From Phytopseudomonas daroniae (GTDB lineage: Bacteria > Pseudomonadota > Gammaproteobacteria > Pseudomonadales > Pseudomonadaceae), in NCBI RefSeq assembly GCF_004327285.1, contig NZ_QJUI01000019.1, positions 39,434-103,433 on the forward strand: a stretch of 64,000 bases of DNA, written 5' to 3'. The notes under the pieces are model-generated. The model ran no database searches and was not told where the DNA came from. It saw only the letters and a list, made by a program, of their open reading frames with translations. A program made the translations under genes and the position numbers. Shown here piece by piece: positions 8,116 through 17,603 of the stretch. Positions within the stretch are counted from its first letter, which is position 1. Each line of letters starts with the position of its first letter.

Positions 8116-9948
8116 TTGAGACGCCCTCTCCTCTCGCTGATTTTCGGCCTGGCCACCAGCTTCCCGGCCCTGGCAACGCTCAGCGAAAGCCATGGCTATG
8201 CGCAGTTCGGCACGCTCAAGTATCCCGCCAGCTTTACCCACTTCGACTGGGTCAACCCGGAGGCGCCCAAAGGCGGCACCCTGCGGATCATGGCCTCCGG
8301 CAGCTTCGACACACTCAACCCCTATACCTTCAAGGGCACCAGCCCGGTCGCCACGGCCAACTTTCTGCAGTACGGCGTCAACGAGCTGAACGAGCCGCTG
8401 ATGGTCGGTACCGGACAATACGATCCTTCCGGCGACGAACCTGCCTCCAGCTACGGACTGATTGCCCGTTCCGTCGAATACAGCGAGGATCGCAGCTGGG
8501 TGGTGTTCAACCTGCGCCCAGAGGCACGCTTTCATGACGGCAAGCCGATCACCGCCTACGATGTGGCTTTCTCCTACCGGCTGCTGCTCAAGGAAGGTCA
8601 CCCGCAGTACCGTACCAACCTGCAGGAAGTGCAGCGGGTCGATATCCTCAATCGCCACCGCGTGCGCTTCGTCCTCAAGCGCTCGAACAATCCGCTGCTG
8701 ATCCTGCGTCTGGGCGAATTACCGGTACTTCCGCAGCATTACTGGAAGGATCGTGACTTCAAGGCCACCACCTTCGAGCCGCCACTGGGCAGTGGCCCCT
8801 ATCGCATAACCCGGGTCAACCCGGGGCGCAGCCTGAGCTTCGAACGGGTCGATGACTGGTGGGGGGCATCGCTGCCGGTCAACCGTGGCAAGTACAACTT
8901 CGATCGGGTCGAAGTGGACTTCTACCGCGATAGCCACGTCGCCTTCGAAGCCTTCAAGGCCGGGGAATTCGACCTCTATATAGAACAGCAGGCGAAGAAC
9001 TGGGCCAACAACTACCGCTTTCCTGCGGCCACCCGCGGTGACGTGGTTCGCGCGGAGATCCCTCATCAGATTCCCACCCAGACTCAGGCGCTGTTCATGA
9101 ACATGCGCCGCGGCACCTTCGAGGATGTACGCGTTCGCGAAGCCCTGGGCCTGATGTTCGATTTCGAGTGGACCAACCGCACCCTCTTCAACAGCTCCTA
9201 CACCCGCGCCGCCAGCTATTACCCCAACAGCGAATTCTCCGCCAAGGGCAAACCGGAGGGCGCGGAATGGCTGCTACTGTCGCCCTTTCGTGCCCAGCTA
9301 CCGCCCCAGCTGTTCACCGAGCCATTCCAGATGCCGGTCACCGACGGCCGTGGCATCCCCCGGGAAACCTTGCGCCGCGCTCTCGGTCTACTGGCCGATG
9401 CAGGCTGGAAGCCCTCTGGCCAGCGCTTGCTGAACGACAAGGGACAGGCGCTGCGCTTCGAGATATTGCTGGTCAATCCCAATCTCGAGCGCATTCTTCA
9501 ACCCTTCACCGAAAACCTCGCGAGCATCGGCATACAGGCCAACCTGAGAACGGTGGATCGCGCCCAGTACAAGCAACGTCTGGATCAGTTCGAATTCGAC
9601 ATGATATTGCTGACCCTGCCGCAAACCCTCAGCCCGGGCCTGGAGCAGTCGCTGTACTTCCATTCCAGCCAGGCCAGCGTCAAAGGCGGAAAGAACTACG
9701 CCGGCATCAACGACCCGGTGGTCGATGCCTTGCTCGAAAAGCTGCTCTCTGCCCGCAGCCGCGACGAACAGGTGGCCGCCACCCGCGCCCTGGATCGAGT
9801 GATGCTCTGGCAGTACTACACCATTCCCAACTGGTACATCGACTATCACCGCCTGGCGTACCGCAACCGCTTTGCATTCGTCACCACGCCGCCCTACACG
9901 CTGGGTCTGCGCACCTGGTGGCTGAAAACCACGGAGAACGCCCGATGA
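8116..9948 (+). CDS. nppA1: Extracellular solute-binding protein family 5, YejA/NppA1 type
   Basis: A binding protein of about 610 residues for a peptide ABC importer. The N-terminus RRPLLSLIFGLATSFPALA is a typical signal peptide. The family signatures FDWVNPEAPKGG near the mature N-terminus, the SYRLLLKEGHP segment and the PPLGSGPYRI block identify the COG4166 (YejA) group. There is no ATG near the signal peptide: TTG at 8116 with GGA 8 bases upstream is my choice and TTG at 8110 is nearly as good; the long form from ATG 8026 would bury the signal peptide. The gene overlaps the next binding-protein gene by ATGA. In PAO1 the matching genes (nppA1A2BCD) take up peptidyl nucleoside antibiotics; E. 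coli yejABEF imports microcin C. The natural substrate is not evident. Confidence 0.9.
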   Translation: MRRPLLSLIFGLATSFPALATLSESHGYAQFGTLKYPASFTHFDWVNPEAPKGGTLRIMASGSFDTLNPYTFKGTSPVATANFLQYGVNELNEPLMVGTGQYDPSGDEPASSYGLIARSVEYSEDRSWVVFNLRPEARFHDGKPITAYDVAFSYRLLLKEGHPQYRTNLQEVQRVDILNRHRVRFVLKRSNNPLLILRLGELPVLPQHYWKDRDFKATTFEPPLGSGPYRITRVNPGRSLSFERVDDWWGASLPVNRGKYNFDRVEVDFYRDSHVAFEAFKAGEFDLYIEQQAKNWANNYRFPAATRGDVVRAEIPHQIPTQTQALFMNMRRGTFEDVRVREALGLMFDFEWTNRTLFNSSYTRAASYYPNSEFSAKGKPEGAEWLLLSPFRAQLPPQLFTEPFQMPVTDGRGIPRETLRRALGLLADAGWKPSGQRLLNDKGQALRFEILLVNPNLERILQPFTENLASIGIQANLRTVDRAQYKQRLDQFEFDMILLTLPQTLSPGLEQSLYFHSSQASVKGGKNYAGINDPVVDALLEKLLSARSRDEQVAATRALDRVMLWQYYTIPNWYIDYHRLAYRNRFAFVTTPPYTLGLRTWWLKTTENAR

Positions 9949-11795
9949 CGCGTCCACTGCGCTCATTCCTGATGCACGGCAGCGCCCTGCTGCTGCTCGG
10001 CCTTGCCAGCCTGACCCAGGCCGCCCCGCAACACGCGTTGACGCTTTACGGCGAGCCGCCGAAGTACCCGGCCAACTTCAAACACTTCGACTACGTAAAC
10101 CCCGATGCGCCCAAGGGTGGCATCCTGCGCCTGCCTGGCCTCAATGGCTTCGACAGCTTCAACCCGTTCATCCCCAAGGGCAACTCGGCGGATCGCCTGG
10201 GCCTGATCTACGACACCCTGACCTACCATTCGCCGGACGAGCCATTCACCGAGTACGGGTTGCTGGCCGAAAAAATCGAAAAGGCTGCGGACGACAGCTA
10301 TGTGCGCTTTTTCCTCAATCCCAAGGCGCGCTTCAACGATGGTGAACCCGTCACCGCCGAGGACGTGATCTTCACCTTCAATACCCTGCTCGAGCATGGC
10401 GACCCCATGTACCGGCACTACTACGCGGATGTCGCAGAAGTCGTGGCCGAGAACGAGCGCACCGTGCGCTTCAACTTCAAGCATGCCGGCAACCGCGAGC
10501 TGCCGTTGATTCTCGGCCAACTGGCTGTGCTGCCCAAGCACTGGTGGGCCAGCCGCGACTTCTCCCGCGGCGGCCTGGAACCCCCCCTGGGTAGCGGCCC
10601 CTACCGCATCGCCGGTTTCTCGCCGAACAGCTCGATTCGCTTCGAGCGGGTCAAGGACTGGTGGGCCAAGGATCTGCCCGTGGCCCGTGGCCAATACAAC
10701 TTCGACGAAATTCGCGTCGAGTACTTCCGCGACATGGCGGTCGCGCTGGAGGCGTTCAAGGCCGGGCAGTTCGACGTCAACCTCGAGTACTCGGCCAAGG
10801 ACTGGGCCACCGGCTACAACTCACCGGCTCTGCGCGCCGGACGCTTCGTGCAGGAGGCTTTCCCCAACCGCAACCCGGCTGGCATGCAGGGCTTCGTCTT
10901 CAATACCCGCAAGCCACTGTTCCAGGATGCGCGCGTGCGTGAAGCCATCGCGCTGCTGTTCGATTTCGAATGGGCCAACAAGCAGCTGTTCTACGGCGCC
11001 TACAAACGCACCCACAGCTACTTCGAGAACTCGGAAATGGCCGCCACCGGCCTGCCCAGCGAAGCGGAGCTGAAACTGCTGGAGCCGCTACGCGGGCAGA
11101 TCCCCGAGCAGGTATTCACCGAGCCCTTCAAGACGCCGGTCAGCGACGGCAGCGGCATCATCCGCGACCAGGCCCGTCGCGCGTATCAGCTACTCACAGA
11201 GGCCGGCTATCGCATCGAGAACGACAAGATGGTCGATGCCAATGGCAACCAGCTGGCGTTCGAGTTTCTCAATCACCAGGCCAACCTGGAGCGGGTGATT
11301 CTGCCGTTCAAGCGTAACCTGGCGGAACTGGGGATCGACCTGCAGATTCGCCGCGTCGACGTTTCCCAGTACATCAACCGCCTGCGTTCGCGGGATTTCG
11401 ACATGACCTCGGCGATCTGGCCGCAATCCAGCTCACCGGGCAACGAGCAGCGCGAGTTCTGGCACTCCAGCAGCGCCGACAACCCGGGCAGCCGCAACCT
11501 TATCGGCCTGCGCGATCCGGCCATCGATCAACTGGTCGACGGCCTGATCCGCGCCGACTCGCGCGAGTCGCTGATCACTCACACCCGCGCCCTGGATCGC
11601 GTTCTGCTGTGGGGTAACTACGTGGTGCCGAACTATTACGTCGACGCCTACCGCGTGGCCTACTGGAAGCGCTTCGGGCACCCGGAAAAATCGCCACTGT
11701 ACGATTACGGCCTGATGACCTGGTGGCAGGAAAAGCCGGTCGGCGAAGTGGTAACGCCTGAAGAGAAGCCCACCACCGAGCAGGAAGAACGCTGA
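9945..11795 (+). CDS. nppA2: Extracellular solute-binding protein family 5, YejA/NppA2 type (tandem paralog)
   Basis: A 616-residue periplasmic binding protein with signal peptide ending near ASLTQAAPQ. It is a clear paralog of the preceding gene, sharing the KYPANFKHFDYVNPDAPKGG block, the EDVIFTFNTLLEHGDP block, PPLGSGPYRI, and the C-terminal NYYVDAYRVAYW region. The start ATG at 9945 overlaps the previous stop (ATGA), which outweighs the long upstream open frame beginning at 9168. The stop is immediately followed by the nppB start. The tail after residue 595 is acidic and low in complexity. Two binding proteins feeding one permease pair suggests two substrate ranges. Confidence 0.93.
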   Translation: MTRPLRSFLMHGSALLLLGLASLTQAAPQHALTLYGEPPKYPANFKHFDYVNPDAPKGGILRLPGLNGFDSFNPFIPKGNSADRLGLIYDTLTYHSPDEPFTEYGLLAEKIEKAADDSYVRFFLNPKARFNDGEPVTAEDVIFTFNTLLEHGDPMYRHYYADVAEVVAENERTVRFNFKHAGNRELPLILGQLAVLPKHWWASRDFSRGGLEPPLGSGPYRIAGFSPNSSIRFERVKDWWAKDLPVARGQYNFDEIRVEYFRDMAVALEAFKAGQFDVNLEYSAKDWATGYNSPALRAGRFVQEAFPNRNPAGMQGFVFNTRKPLFQDARVREAIALLFDFEWANKQLFYGAYKRTHSYFENSEMAATGLPSEAELKLLEPLRGQIPEQVFTEPFKTPVSDGSGIIRDQARRAYQLLTEAGYRIENDKMVDANGNQLAFEFLNHQANLERVILPFKRNLAELGIDLQIRRVDVSQYINRLRSRDFDMTSAIWPQSSSPGNEQREFWHSSSADNPGSRNLIGLRDPAIDQLVDGLIRADSRESLITHTRALDRVLLWGNYVVPNYYVDAYRVAYWKRFGHPEKSPLYDYGLMTWWQEKPVGEVVTPEEKPTTEQEER

Positions 11796-12884
11796 ATGCT
11801 GGCTTATATCCTGCGGCGCCTGCTGCTGATCATTCCGACCCTGTTCGGCATTCTGGTGATCAACTTCGTGATCATCCAGGCAGCCCCTGGCGGCCCGGTC
11901 GAGCAGATGATCGCCAAACTCGAAGGATTCGATGCTGCCTCTGGCGGCGCCACGGGGCGTATATCCGGCGGCGGTGGCGGTGAGGTAGCGGCGGCCGGTT
12001 CCAATTACCGTGGCGCTCAGGGTCTCGACCCCGAGCTGATCGCCGAGATCGAGAAGATGTACGGCTTCGACAAGTCGGCGCCGGAACGCTTCTGGATCAT
12101 GCTCAAGAATTACGCCCAGCTGGATTTCGGTGAAAGCTTCTTTCGCGACGCCAAGGTCATCGATCTGGTCATGGAGAAGATGCCCGTGTCCATTTCCCTT
12201 GGATTATGGAGTACGTTGATCATGTACCTGGTGTCCATTCCGCTGGGCATCGCCAAGGCGACACGGCATGGCAGCGCATTCGATGTGTGGACCAGTTCGG
12301 CGATCATCATCGGTTACGCGATACCGGCTTTCCTGTTTGCCATCCTGCTGATCGTGCTGTTCGCTGGCGGCAGCTATTACGACTGGTTCCCGCTGCGCGG
12401 GCTGACCTCGAGCAACTTCGACGAGCTTAGCTTCGGCGGCAAGCTGTTCGACTATTTCTGGCACCTGGCACTGCCGGTGACGGCCCTGGTGATCGGCAAC
12501 TTCGCCACCCTCACCCTGCTGACCAAGAACAGCTTCCTCGACGAGATCAACAAGCAGTACGTGACCACCGCCCGGGCCAAGGGCCTGAGCAACACCCGCG
12601 TGCTCTACGGTCACGTTTTCCGTAATGCCATGCTGCTGATCATCGCCGGCTTTCCGGCGGCCTTCATCGGCATCTTCTTCACCGGATCCTTGCTGATCGA
12701 GGTGATCTTTTCCCTTGACGGTCTCGGTCTGCTGAGCTTCGAGGCGGCGATCAACCGCGACTATCCGGTGGTCTTCGGCACCCTGTTCATCTTCACCTTG
12801 CTGGGGCTGGTCGTGAAACTGATTGGCGACATCACCTACACCCTGGTCGATCCGCGCATCGACTTCGAAAGCAGGGAGGGCTGA
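11796..12884 (+). CDS. nppB: Peptide ABC transporter permease, YejB/NppB
   Basis: A 362-residue inner membrane permease of the binding-protein-dependent (DppB-like) family. An N-terminal membrane helix (LLLIIPTLFGILVINFVIIQA) is followed by a large periplasmic segment with a glycine-rich stretch (about 46-66), then five hydrophobic segments. The EAA-type cytoplasmic loop reads YVTTARAKGLSNTRVLYGHVFRNA in pieces around 250-275. The length agrees with E. coli YejB (364). It starts at the base after the nppA2 stop, and the next gene follows two bases after its own stop. Confidence 0.95.
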   Translation: MLAYILRRLLLIIPTLFGILVINFVIIQAAPGGPVEQMIAKLEGFDAASGGATGRISGGGGGEVAAAGSNYRGAQGLDPELIAEIEKMYGFDKSAPERFWIMLKNYAQLDFGESFFRDAKVIDLVMEKMPVSISLGLWSTLIMYLVSIPLGIAKATRHGSAFDVWTSSAIIIGYAIPAFLFAILLIVLFAGGSYYDWFPLRGLTSSNFDELSFGGKLFDYFWHLALPVTALVIGNFATLTLLTKNSFLDEINKQYVTTARAKGLSNTRVLYGHVFRNAMLLIIAGFPAAFIGIFFTGSLLIEVIFSLDGLGLLSFEAAINRDYPVVFGTLFIFTLLGLVVKLIGDITYTLVDPRIDFESREG

Positions 12885-12885
12885 C

Positions 12886-13905
12886 ATGGCACTTTCCCCG
12901 CTCAATCAACGCCGTTTCGAACGCTTCAAGGCCCATAAACGCGGCTGGTGGTCGCTGTGGATCTTCCTCGCCCTGTTCTTCGTGACCCTGGGTGCCGAGC
13001 TGATCGCCAACGACAAACCCCTGGTGGTCAGCTACGACGGCGAACTGTACTTCCCGGTGCTCAAGCGCTACCCGGAAACCACCTTTGGTGGCGAATTCCC
13101 CCTGCAAGCCAACTACAAGAGCCCGTACATCCAGGATCTGATCGAGCAGAAGGATGGCTGGATGGTCTGGCCGCCGATCCCGTTCAGCTACTCCAGCATC
13201 AACTACGAGCTGAAAGTCCCCGCCCCCGCGCCGCCCTCGGCGGACAACTGGCTGGGTACCGATGATCAGGGCCGCGACGTGCTTTCCCGGGTGATCTACG
13301 GTTTCCGCATTTCCGTGCTGTTCGCCCTGACCCTGACCCTGGCCAGCTCGGTGATCGGCGTCGCGGCTGGCGCCGTGCAGGGTTTCTACGGCGGCTGGGT
13401 GGATCTGACCGGTCAGCGCGTCCTGGAGATCTGGTCCGGCCTGCCGGTGCTGTACCTGTTGATCATCCTGGCGAGCTTCGTGCAACCGAACTTCTGGTGG
13501 CTGCTGGGCCTGATGCTGCTGTTTTCCTGGATGAGCCTGGTGGATGTGGTGCGTGCCGAGTTCCTGCGCGGCCGCAACCTGGAGTACGTGCGCGCCGCAC
13601 GCGCGCTGGGCATGCGTAACGGCTCGATCATGTTCCGGCATATCCTGCCCAACGCCATGGTCTCGACCATGACGTTCCTGCCCTTCATCCTCACGGGCGC
13701 CATTGGCACCCTCACCGCTCTGGACTTCCTCGGCTTCGGCCTGCCGGCCGGCTCACCGTCCCTCGGCGAACTGGTGGCGCAGGGCAAATCCAATCTGCAG
13801 GCACCCTGGTTAGGGGTGAGTGCCTTCGCCGTGCTGGCCATCATGCTCAGCCTCTTGGTATTCATCGGCGAGGCCGCCCGCGATGCCTTCGACCCGAGGA
13901 AATAA
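12886..13905 (+). CDS. nppC: Peptide ABC transporter permease, YejE/NppC
   Basis: A 339-residue permease, partner of NppB. The N-terminal segment SPLNQRRFERFKAHKRGWWSLWIF leads into the first membrane helix; a periplasmic insertion (about 45-120) precedes the DppC-like core, where GTDDQGRDVLSRVIYGFRIS and the EAA loop EYVRAARALGMRNGSIMFRHILPNA are visible. ATG 12886 follows GGGAGGG by a few bases; the upstream ATG at 12823 lies inside nppB and would not encode a sensible N-terminus. Confidence 0.95.
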   Translation: MALSPLNQRRFERFKAHKRGWWSLWIFLALFFVTLGAELIANDKPLVVSYDGELYFPVLKRYPETTFGGEFPLQANYKSPYIQDLIEQKDGWMVWPPIPFSYSSINYELKVPAPAPPSADNWLGTDDQGRDVLSRVIYGFRISVLFALTLTLASSVIGVAAGAVQGFYGGWVDLTGQRVLEIWSGLPVLYLLIILASFVQPNFWWLLGLMLLFSWMSLVDVVRAEFLRGRNLEYVRAARALGMRNGSIMFRHILPNAMVSTMTFLPFILTGAIGTLTALDFLGFGLPAGSPSLGELVAQGKSNLQAPWLGVSAFAVLAIMLSLLVFIGEAARDAFDPRK

Positions 13906-13906
13906 G

Positions 13907-15520
13907 ATGTCCCATCCCGAAAACCTCGTCGAAGTGCGTGACCTGTCCGTCGCATTCGTCAATGGCGACAGCCATCGGCAGGTCGTCAACAACATCAGCT
14001 TCGACATTCGCCGCGGCGAAACCCTGGCACTGGTCGGCGAAAGTGGCTCCGGCAAGTCGGTCACCGCTCACTCGATCCTGCGCCTGCTGCCCTACCCGCA
14101 GGCTCAGCACCCTAACGGCAGCATCCACTACGCCGACCAGGATCTGCTCAAACTCAGCGAGAAGAAGCTGCGTGGTATCCGTGGCAATCGTATCGCCATG
14201 GTGTTCCAGGAGCCGATGACGTCGCTGAACCCGCTGCACAGCATCGAGAAGCAGATCAACGAGGTACTCGCCCTGCACAAGGGGCTGAGCGGCAAGGCAG
14301 CCACCCGGCGCACCCTGGAGCTGCTGGAGCTGGTTGGCATTCCAGAGCCGCAGAAGCGCCTCAAGGCCCTGCCCCACGAGCTTTCCGGGGGGCAACGTCA
14401 ACGCGTGATGATTGCCATGGCCCTGGCCAACGAGCCGGAGCTGTTGATCGCCGATGAACCGACGACCGCTCTGGACGTCACCGTGCAGTTGAAAATTCTC
14501 GAACTGCTCAAGGATCTGCAGGCGCGTCTGGGCATGGCCATGCTGATCATCAGCCATGATCTCAACCTGGTACGGCGTATCGCCCAACGCGTTTGCGTGA
14601 TGCAGAACGGTGAGCTGGTCGAACAAGCTGACTGCGAAGCGTTGTTCAACAACCCGCAACATCCCTATACCCGCGAGTTGCTGGCGGCGGAGCCGGATGG
14701 CAATCCGGTGGACACGGAAACTGCCGAGACCATGCTCGAAGTCGAGAATCTGCGCGTCTGGTTCCCAATCAGGAAAGGCCTGCTCCGCCGTACCGTGGAT
14801 CATGTAAAGGCAGTGGACGGCATCAATTTCAGTCTGCAACGCGGCCAGACCCTGGGCATCGTCGGCGAGAGCGGCTCGGGTAAATCCACGCTGGGGCTGG
14901 CGATTTTGCGCCTGATCGGCAGCCAGGGCGGTATTCGCTTCGACAAGCATTCTCTGGATGGCTTGTCGCAGAATCAGGTGCGTCCGTTCAGGCGGCAGAT
15001 GCAGGTGGTGTTCCAGGATCCCTTCGGCAGCCTCAGCCCGCGTATGACGGTAGGCATGATCGTCGGCGAAGGTCTGCGTATTCACGGCATCGGCAACGAT
15101 GCCGAGCAGGAACAGGCCATTATCGAAGCGCTTCTGGAAGTAGGCCTGGATCCTGAAAGCCGCCACCGCTATCCCCACGAGTTCTCCGGTGGGCAGCGGC
15201 AACGTATCGCTATCGCTCGCGCCCTGGTGCTCAAGCCGGCATTGATCCTGCTGGATGAGCCAACCTCGGCACTGGATCGCACCGTGCAGCGCCAGGTAGT
15301 CGAGCTGCTGCGCTCATTGCAGACCAAATACAACCTGACCTATCTGTTCATCAGCCATGATCTGGCGGTGGTACGGGCGCTCAGCCATCAGCTGATGGTG
15401 GTCAAGCAAGGCCAGGTGGTCGAGCAAGGTGACGCTGAGTCGATCTTCCAGACTCCGCAGCACCCCTACACCCAGCAATTGCTGGAAGCTGCGTTCCTGT
15501 CGCCGGCTAGCAGCGCGTAG
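13907..15520 (+). CDS. nppD: Peptide ABC transporter ATPase with two nucleotide-binding domains, YejF/NppD
   Basis: A 537-residue ATPase that fuses two ABC domains, so a single chain can power the NppB/NppC permease pair. Both halves have GESGSGKS Walker A motifs, LSGGQRQRV or FSGGQRQRI signature motifs, and DEPT Walker B segments (ADEPTTALD and LDEPTSALD). Each half ends in the oligopeptide transporter C-terminal motif (PQHPYTREL, PQHPYTQQL). It is last in the operon, one base after nppC, and is followed by a strong terminator. Confidence 0.96.
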   Translation: MSHPENLVEVRDLSVAFVNGDSHRQVVNNISFDIRRGETLALVGESGSGKSVTAHSILRLLPYPQAQHPNGSIHYADQDLLKLSEKKLRGIRGNRIAMVFQEPMTSLNPLHSIEKQINEVLALHKGLSGKAATRRTLELLELVGIPEPQKRLKALPHELSGGQRQRVMIAMALANEPELLIADEPTTALDVTVQLKILELLKDLQARLGMAMLIISHDLNLVRRIAQRVCVMQNGELVEQADCEALFNNPQHPYTRELLAAEPDGNPVDTETAETMLEVENLRVWFPIRKGLLRRTVDHVKAVDGINFSLQRGQTLGIVGESGSGKSTLGLAILRLIGSQGGIRFDKHSLDGLSQNQVRPFRRQMQVVFQDPFGSLSPRMTVGMIVGEGLRIHGIGNDAEQEQAIIEALLEVGLDPESRHRYPHEFSGGQRQRIAIARALVLKPALILLDEPTSALDRTVQRQVVELLRSLQTKYNLTYLFISHDLAVVRALSHQLMVVKQGQVVEQGDAESIFQTPQHPYTQQLLEAAFLSPASSA

Positions 15521-15540
15521 GCCTGCCATGGCGGCATGTA

Positions 15541-15578
15541 AAAGGCCCCGCCATCTTGCGACGCGGGGCCTTTTCTTT
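15541..15578 (+). terminator. Terminator between the npp operon and ppiD, usable on both strands
   Basis: AAAGGCCCCG at 15541-15550 pairs with CGGGGCCTTT ending near 15573, followed by T-rich TTCTTT. The A-run on the left means the same hairpin has a T run on the minus strand, so it can end the npp operon and also ppiD transcription. Confidence 0.85.
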
Positions 15579-15603
15579 GCTCTGAGATAAGCGAGCCGAA
15601 GCA

Positions 15604-15630
15604 CACAGGCCCCGAAATCGGGGCCTTTGT
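15604..15630. terminator. Second GC hairpin downstream of ppiD
   Basis: AGGCCCCGA and TCGGGGCCT are separated by a very short A-rich loop, with TTTGTTT on the plus-strand side. It lies 23 bases from the ppiD stop. On the plus strand it looks like a backup terminator; on the minus strand it has no T run. Confidence 0.5.
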
Positions 15631-15652
15631 TTAGTGAAGCAGGCAGTTGCGC

Positions 15653-17512
15653 TTAGAAGCGCTCGATGTCTGCCTTGCTCTCCAGTTGCTTGCGGAAAGC
15701 CGCGAAGTCCTGCTGGCCGCTGCGTGAGGCGAGGAAACGACGGTACATCGTCTTCTCCTCTTCGCTCAGCGCTTCCTCAGGTTCGCTGACGCCTTTCAGG
15801 CGTACCACCACGAAGTCCCCATTGCCCAGCGTTACACCACTGAACTCTGAGGTTTCACCAGCAGGCTTGGGCATGCGGAACAGCGCCTGCAGCACAGCCG
15901 GGTCGACACCTTCCTGATTGCGCGTGGCGGCTTCCACCACTTGCCACTCCGAACCTTCCGCCTGCGCCTTGCCATCACGCAGCTCGGCGACCAATGCCTC
16001 ACCAGCGGCCTTGGCAGCCTCGCTGGCACGGGTCTGGGTCAGCTGATCGCGGATGCTGTCGCTCACCTGCTCCAGCGTCAGCTGTTGCGGCTTGCGGTGC
16101 TCCTTGACGCGAATCACCACCAGGGTGCTCGGGTCGAGCTCGATGACGCCGCTGTTGCTACCGTCTTCCAGCACTTCCTGGCTGAAGGCAGCCTGCAGCA
16201 CTTGGCGGTTACCGGCAAGACCTTCGCCACCCTGGCGACCAATGGGCTCACTGGTCTGCACCTTAAGACCCAATTCCTGGGCTGGTTGCAGCAGATCCGA
16301 GGACTCGAACGCGGCGTCTTCCAGTTGCTTGGTCGCTTCGACGAAACGAAGCTCGACACGCTGAGCCTTGAGATCGGCCTCGAGCTTTTCCTGCATGCTG
16401 GCGAGCGACGGTACTTCAGGAGCCTGCACACCCAACAGCTTGATCAGGTGCCAGCCGAATTCGCTGCGTACCGGCGCCGATACTTCGTCTTTGTTCAATG
16501 CGTAGAGAGCATCCTCGAAGGCTGGGTCGTATACACCCTTGCCAGCGTAGCCGAGATCACCGCCATCGCTGGCGGAACCTGGATCCTGGGAGAAATCCTT
16601 GGCTAGTGCAGCGAAGTCTTCGCCTTGCTGCAGGCGTTTCTGCACGTCTTCGATCTGGGCTTTGGCCTGTTCGTCGCTGACGTCGCCGCCGACTTCGATG
16701 AGGATATGCGCCGCCTGACGCTGCTCAGCCAGGTTGGCGATTTCCGACTCGTACGCGGCTTTCAGCTCGTCGTCGCTGACCGAAATATCCGCGAAGAATG
16801 CATCTTTCTTCAACTCGACGTATTCCAGAACCACCTGCTCCGGGCTCATGAACTGAGACTGCTGAGCATCGTAGTAGGCTTTGACGTCGTCATCGCTGAC
16901 CTGCACCGCATCGGTATCCACCTTGATGGTACGAGTCGCGAAGTCACGGGTCTGTTTCTCCAGCCGGGCGAATGCCGCCACTTCTTCGTCTGTGACAAAA
17001 CCGCTGCCGGACAGACCGGCACGCAGCTGACCGATCAGCATCTCCTGCTCGAGCATCTGACGGAATTGCATGCGGGTGTAGCCGAGCTGACGAATAACCT
17101 GGTCGAAACGATCCGCATTGAAGCGGCCATCCACCTGGAATTCAGGCGTCTGTACGATCACCTGGTCGAGTGCAGGCTGAGAAAAGGCGAATTTGGCATC
17201 CGCAGCGCCCTGCAGCAGCAGGGAGCGCTCGATCAAACCTTTCAGCGAAGCGTCACGCAGCAGATTCTCATCCAGCAGTGAAGGGTCGAATTCCTGGCCG
17301 AGCTGCTGCAACAGCTGACGACGCTGCATTTCCACAGCCTGATTGAGTTCGTTCTGGCTAATCGCCTCGCCATTCACCTTGGCGGCATTCTGACTGTTGC
17401 CACTACCGGTGAAGATGGCATCGACCCCGGTCAGCGCCAACAGGGCGACGATCAGGCCGATGATGGTTTTGGCAATCCAACCCTGTGAATTGTCCCTGAT
17501 ATTTTGCAGCAT
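15653..17512 (-). CDS. ppiD: Periplasmic folding chaperone PpiD (SurA-like, parvulin domain)
   Basis: A 619-residue membrane-anchored periplasmic chaperone. A single N-terminal membrane helix (TIIGLIVALLALTGVDAIF, about 17-35) is preceded by a short cytoplasmic tail. The N-terminal SurA-like chaperone region follows, then a parvulin PPIase domain recognisable from QAAHILIEVGGDVSDEQAKA near 264 through GWHLIKLLG, then a C-terminal chaperone region. It helps outer-membrane and secreted proteins leave the Sec translocon. It follows hupB on the same strand but a terminator separates them. In PAO1 fabI lies immediately beyond this gene; here it does not. Confidence 0.95.
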   Translation of the reverse strand: MLQNIRDNSQGWIAKTIIGLIVALLALTGVDAIFTGSGNSQNAAKVNGEAISQNELNQAVEMQRRQLLQQLGQEFDPSLLDENLLRDASLKGLIERSLLLQGAADAKFAFSQPALDQVIVQTPEFQVDGRFNADRFDQVIRQLGYTRMQFRQMLEQEMLIGQLRAGLSGSGFVTDEEVAAFARLEKQTRDFATRTIKVDTDAVQVSDDDVKAYYDAQQSQFMSPEQVVLEYVELKKDAFFADISVSDDELKAAYESEIANLAEQRQAAHILIEVGGDVSDEQAKAQIEDVQKRLQQGEDFAALAKDFSQDPGSASDGGDLGYAGKGVYDPAFEDALYALNKDEVSAPVRSEFGWHLIKLLGVQAPEVPSLASMQEKLEADLKAQRVELRFVEATKQLEDAAFESSDLLQPAQELGLKVQTSEPIGRQGGEGLAGNRQVLQAAFSQEVLEDGSNSGVIELDPSTLVVIRVKEHRKPQQLTLEQVSDSIRDQLTQTRASEAAKAAGEALVAELRDGKAQAEGSEWQVVEAATRNQEGVDPAVLQALFRMPKPAGETSEFSGVTLGNGDFVVVRLKGVSEPEEALSEEEKTMYRRFLASRSGQQDFAAFRKQLESKADIERF

Positions 17513-17570
17513 GCTTCCCCCAGAACGACCACGTACTAAAAATGGCCGCGCAGCGTGGGTAAAATCCGGA

Positions 17571-17603
17571 TAGAAGAAAGGCGCATCCTGGGATGCGCCT
17601 TCT
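17571..17603 (-). terminator. Rho-independent terminator after hupB
   Basis: On the minus strand AAGGCGCATCC pairs with GGATGCGCCTT around a 2-3 base loop and is followed by TCTT. It lies between hupB and ppiD and would end hupB transcripts 130 bases past the stop codon. Confidence 0.8.

Noticed and set aside
9168..9944. Long N-terminal extension of the second binding protein
   Set aside because: It overlaps the first binding protein in another frame; the signal peptide and ATGA overlap fix the start at 9945.
13862..15202. 446-codon minus-strand open frame opposite nppD
   Set aside because: Shadow of the two-domain ATPase gene; composition rich in Gln/His/Leu as expected from reverse reading.
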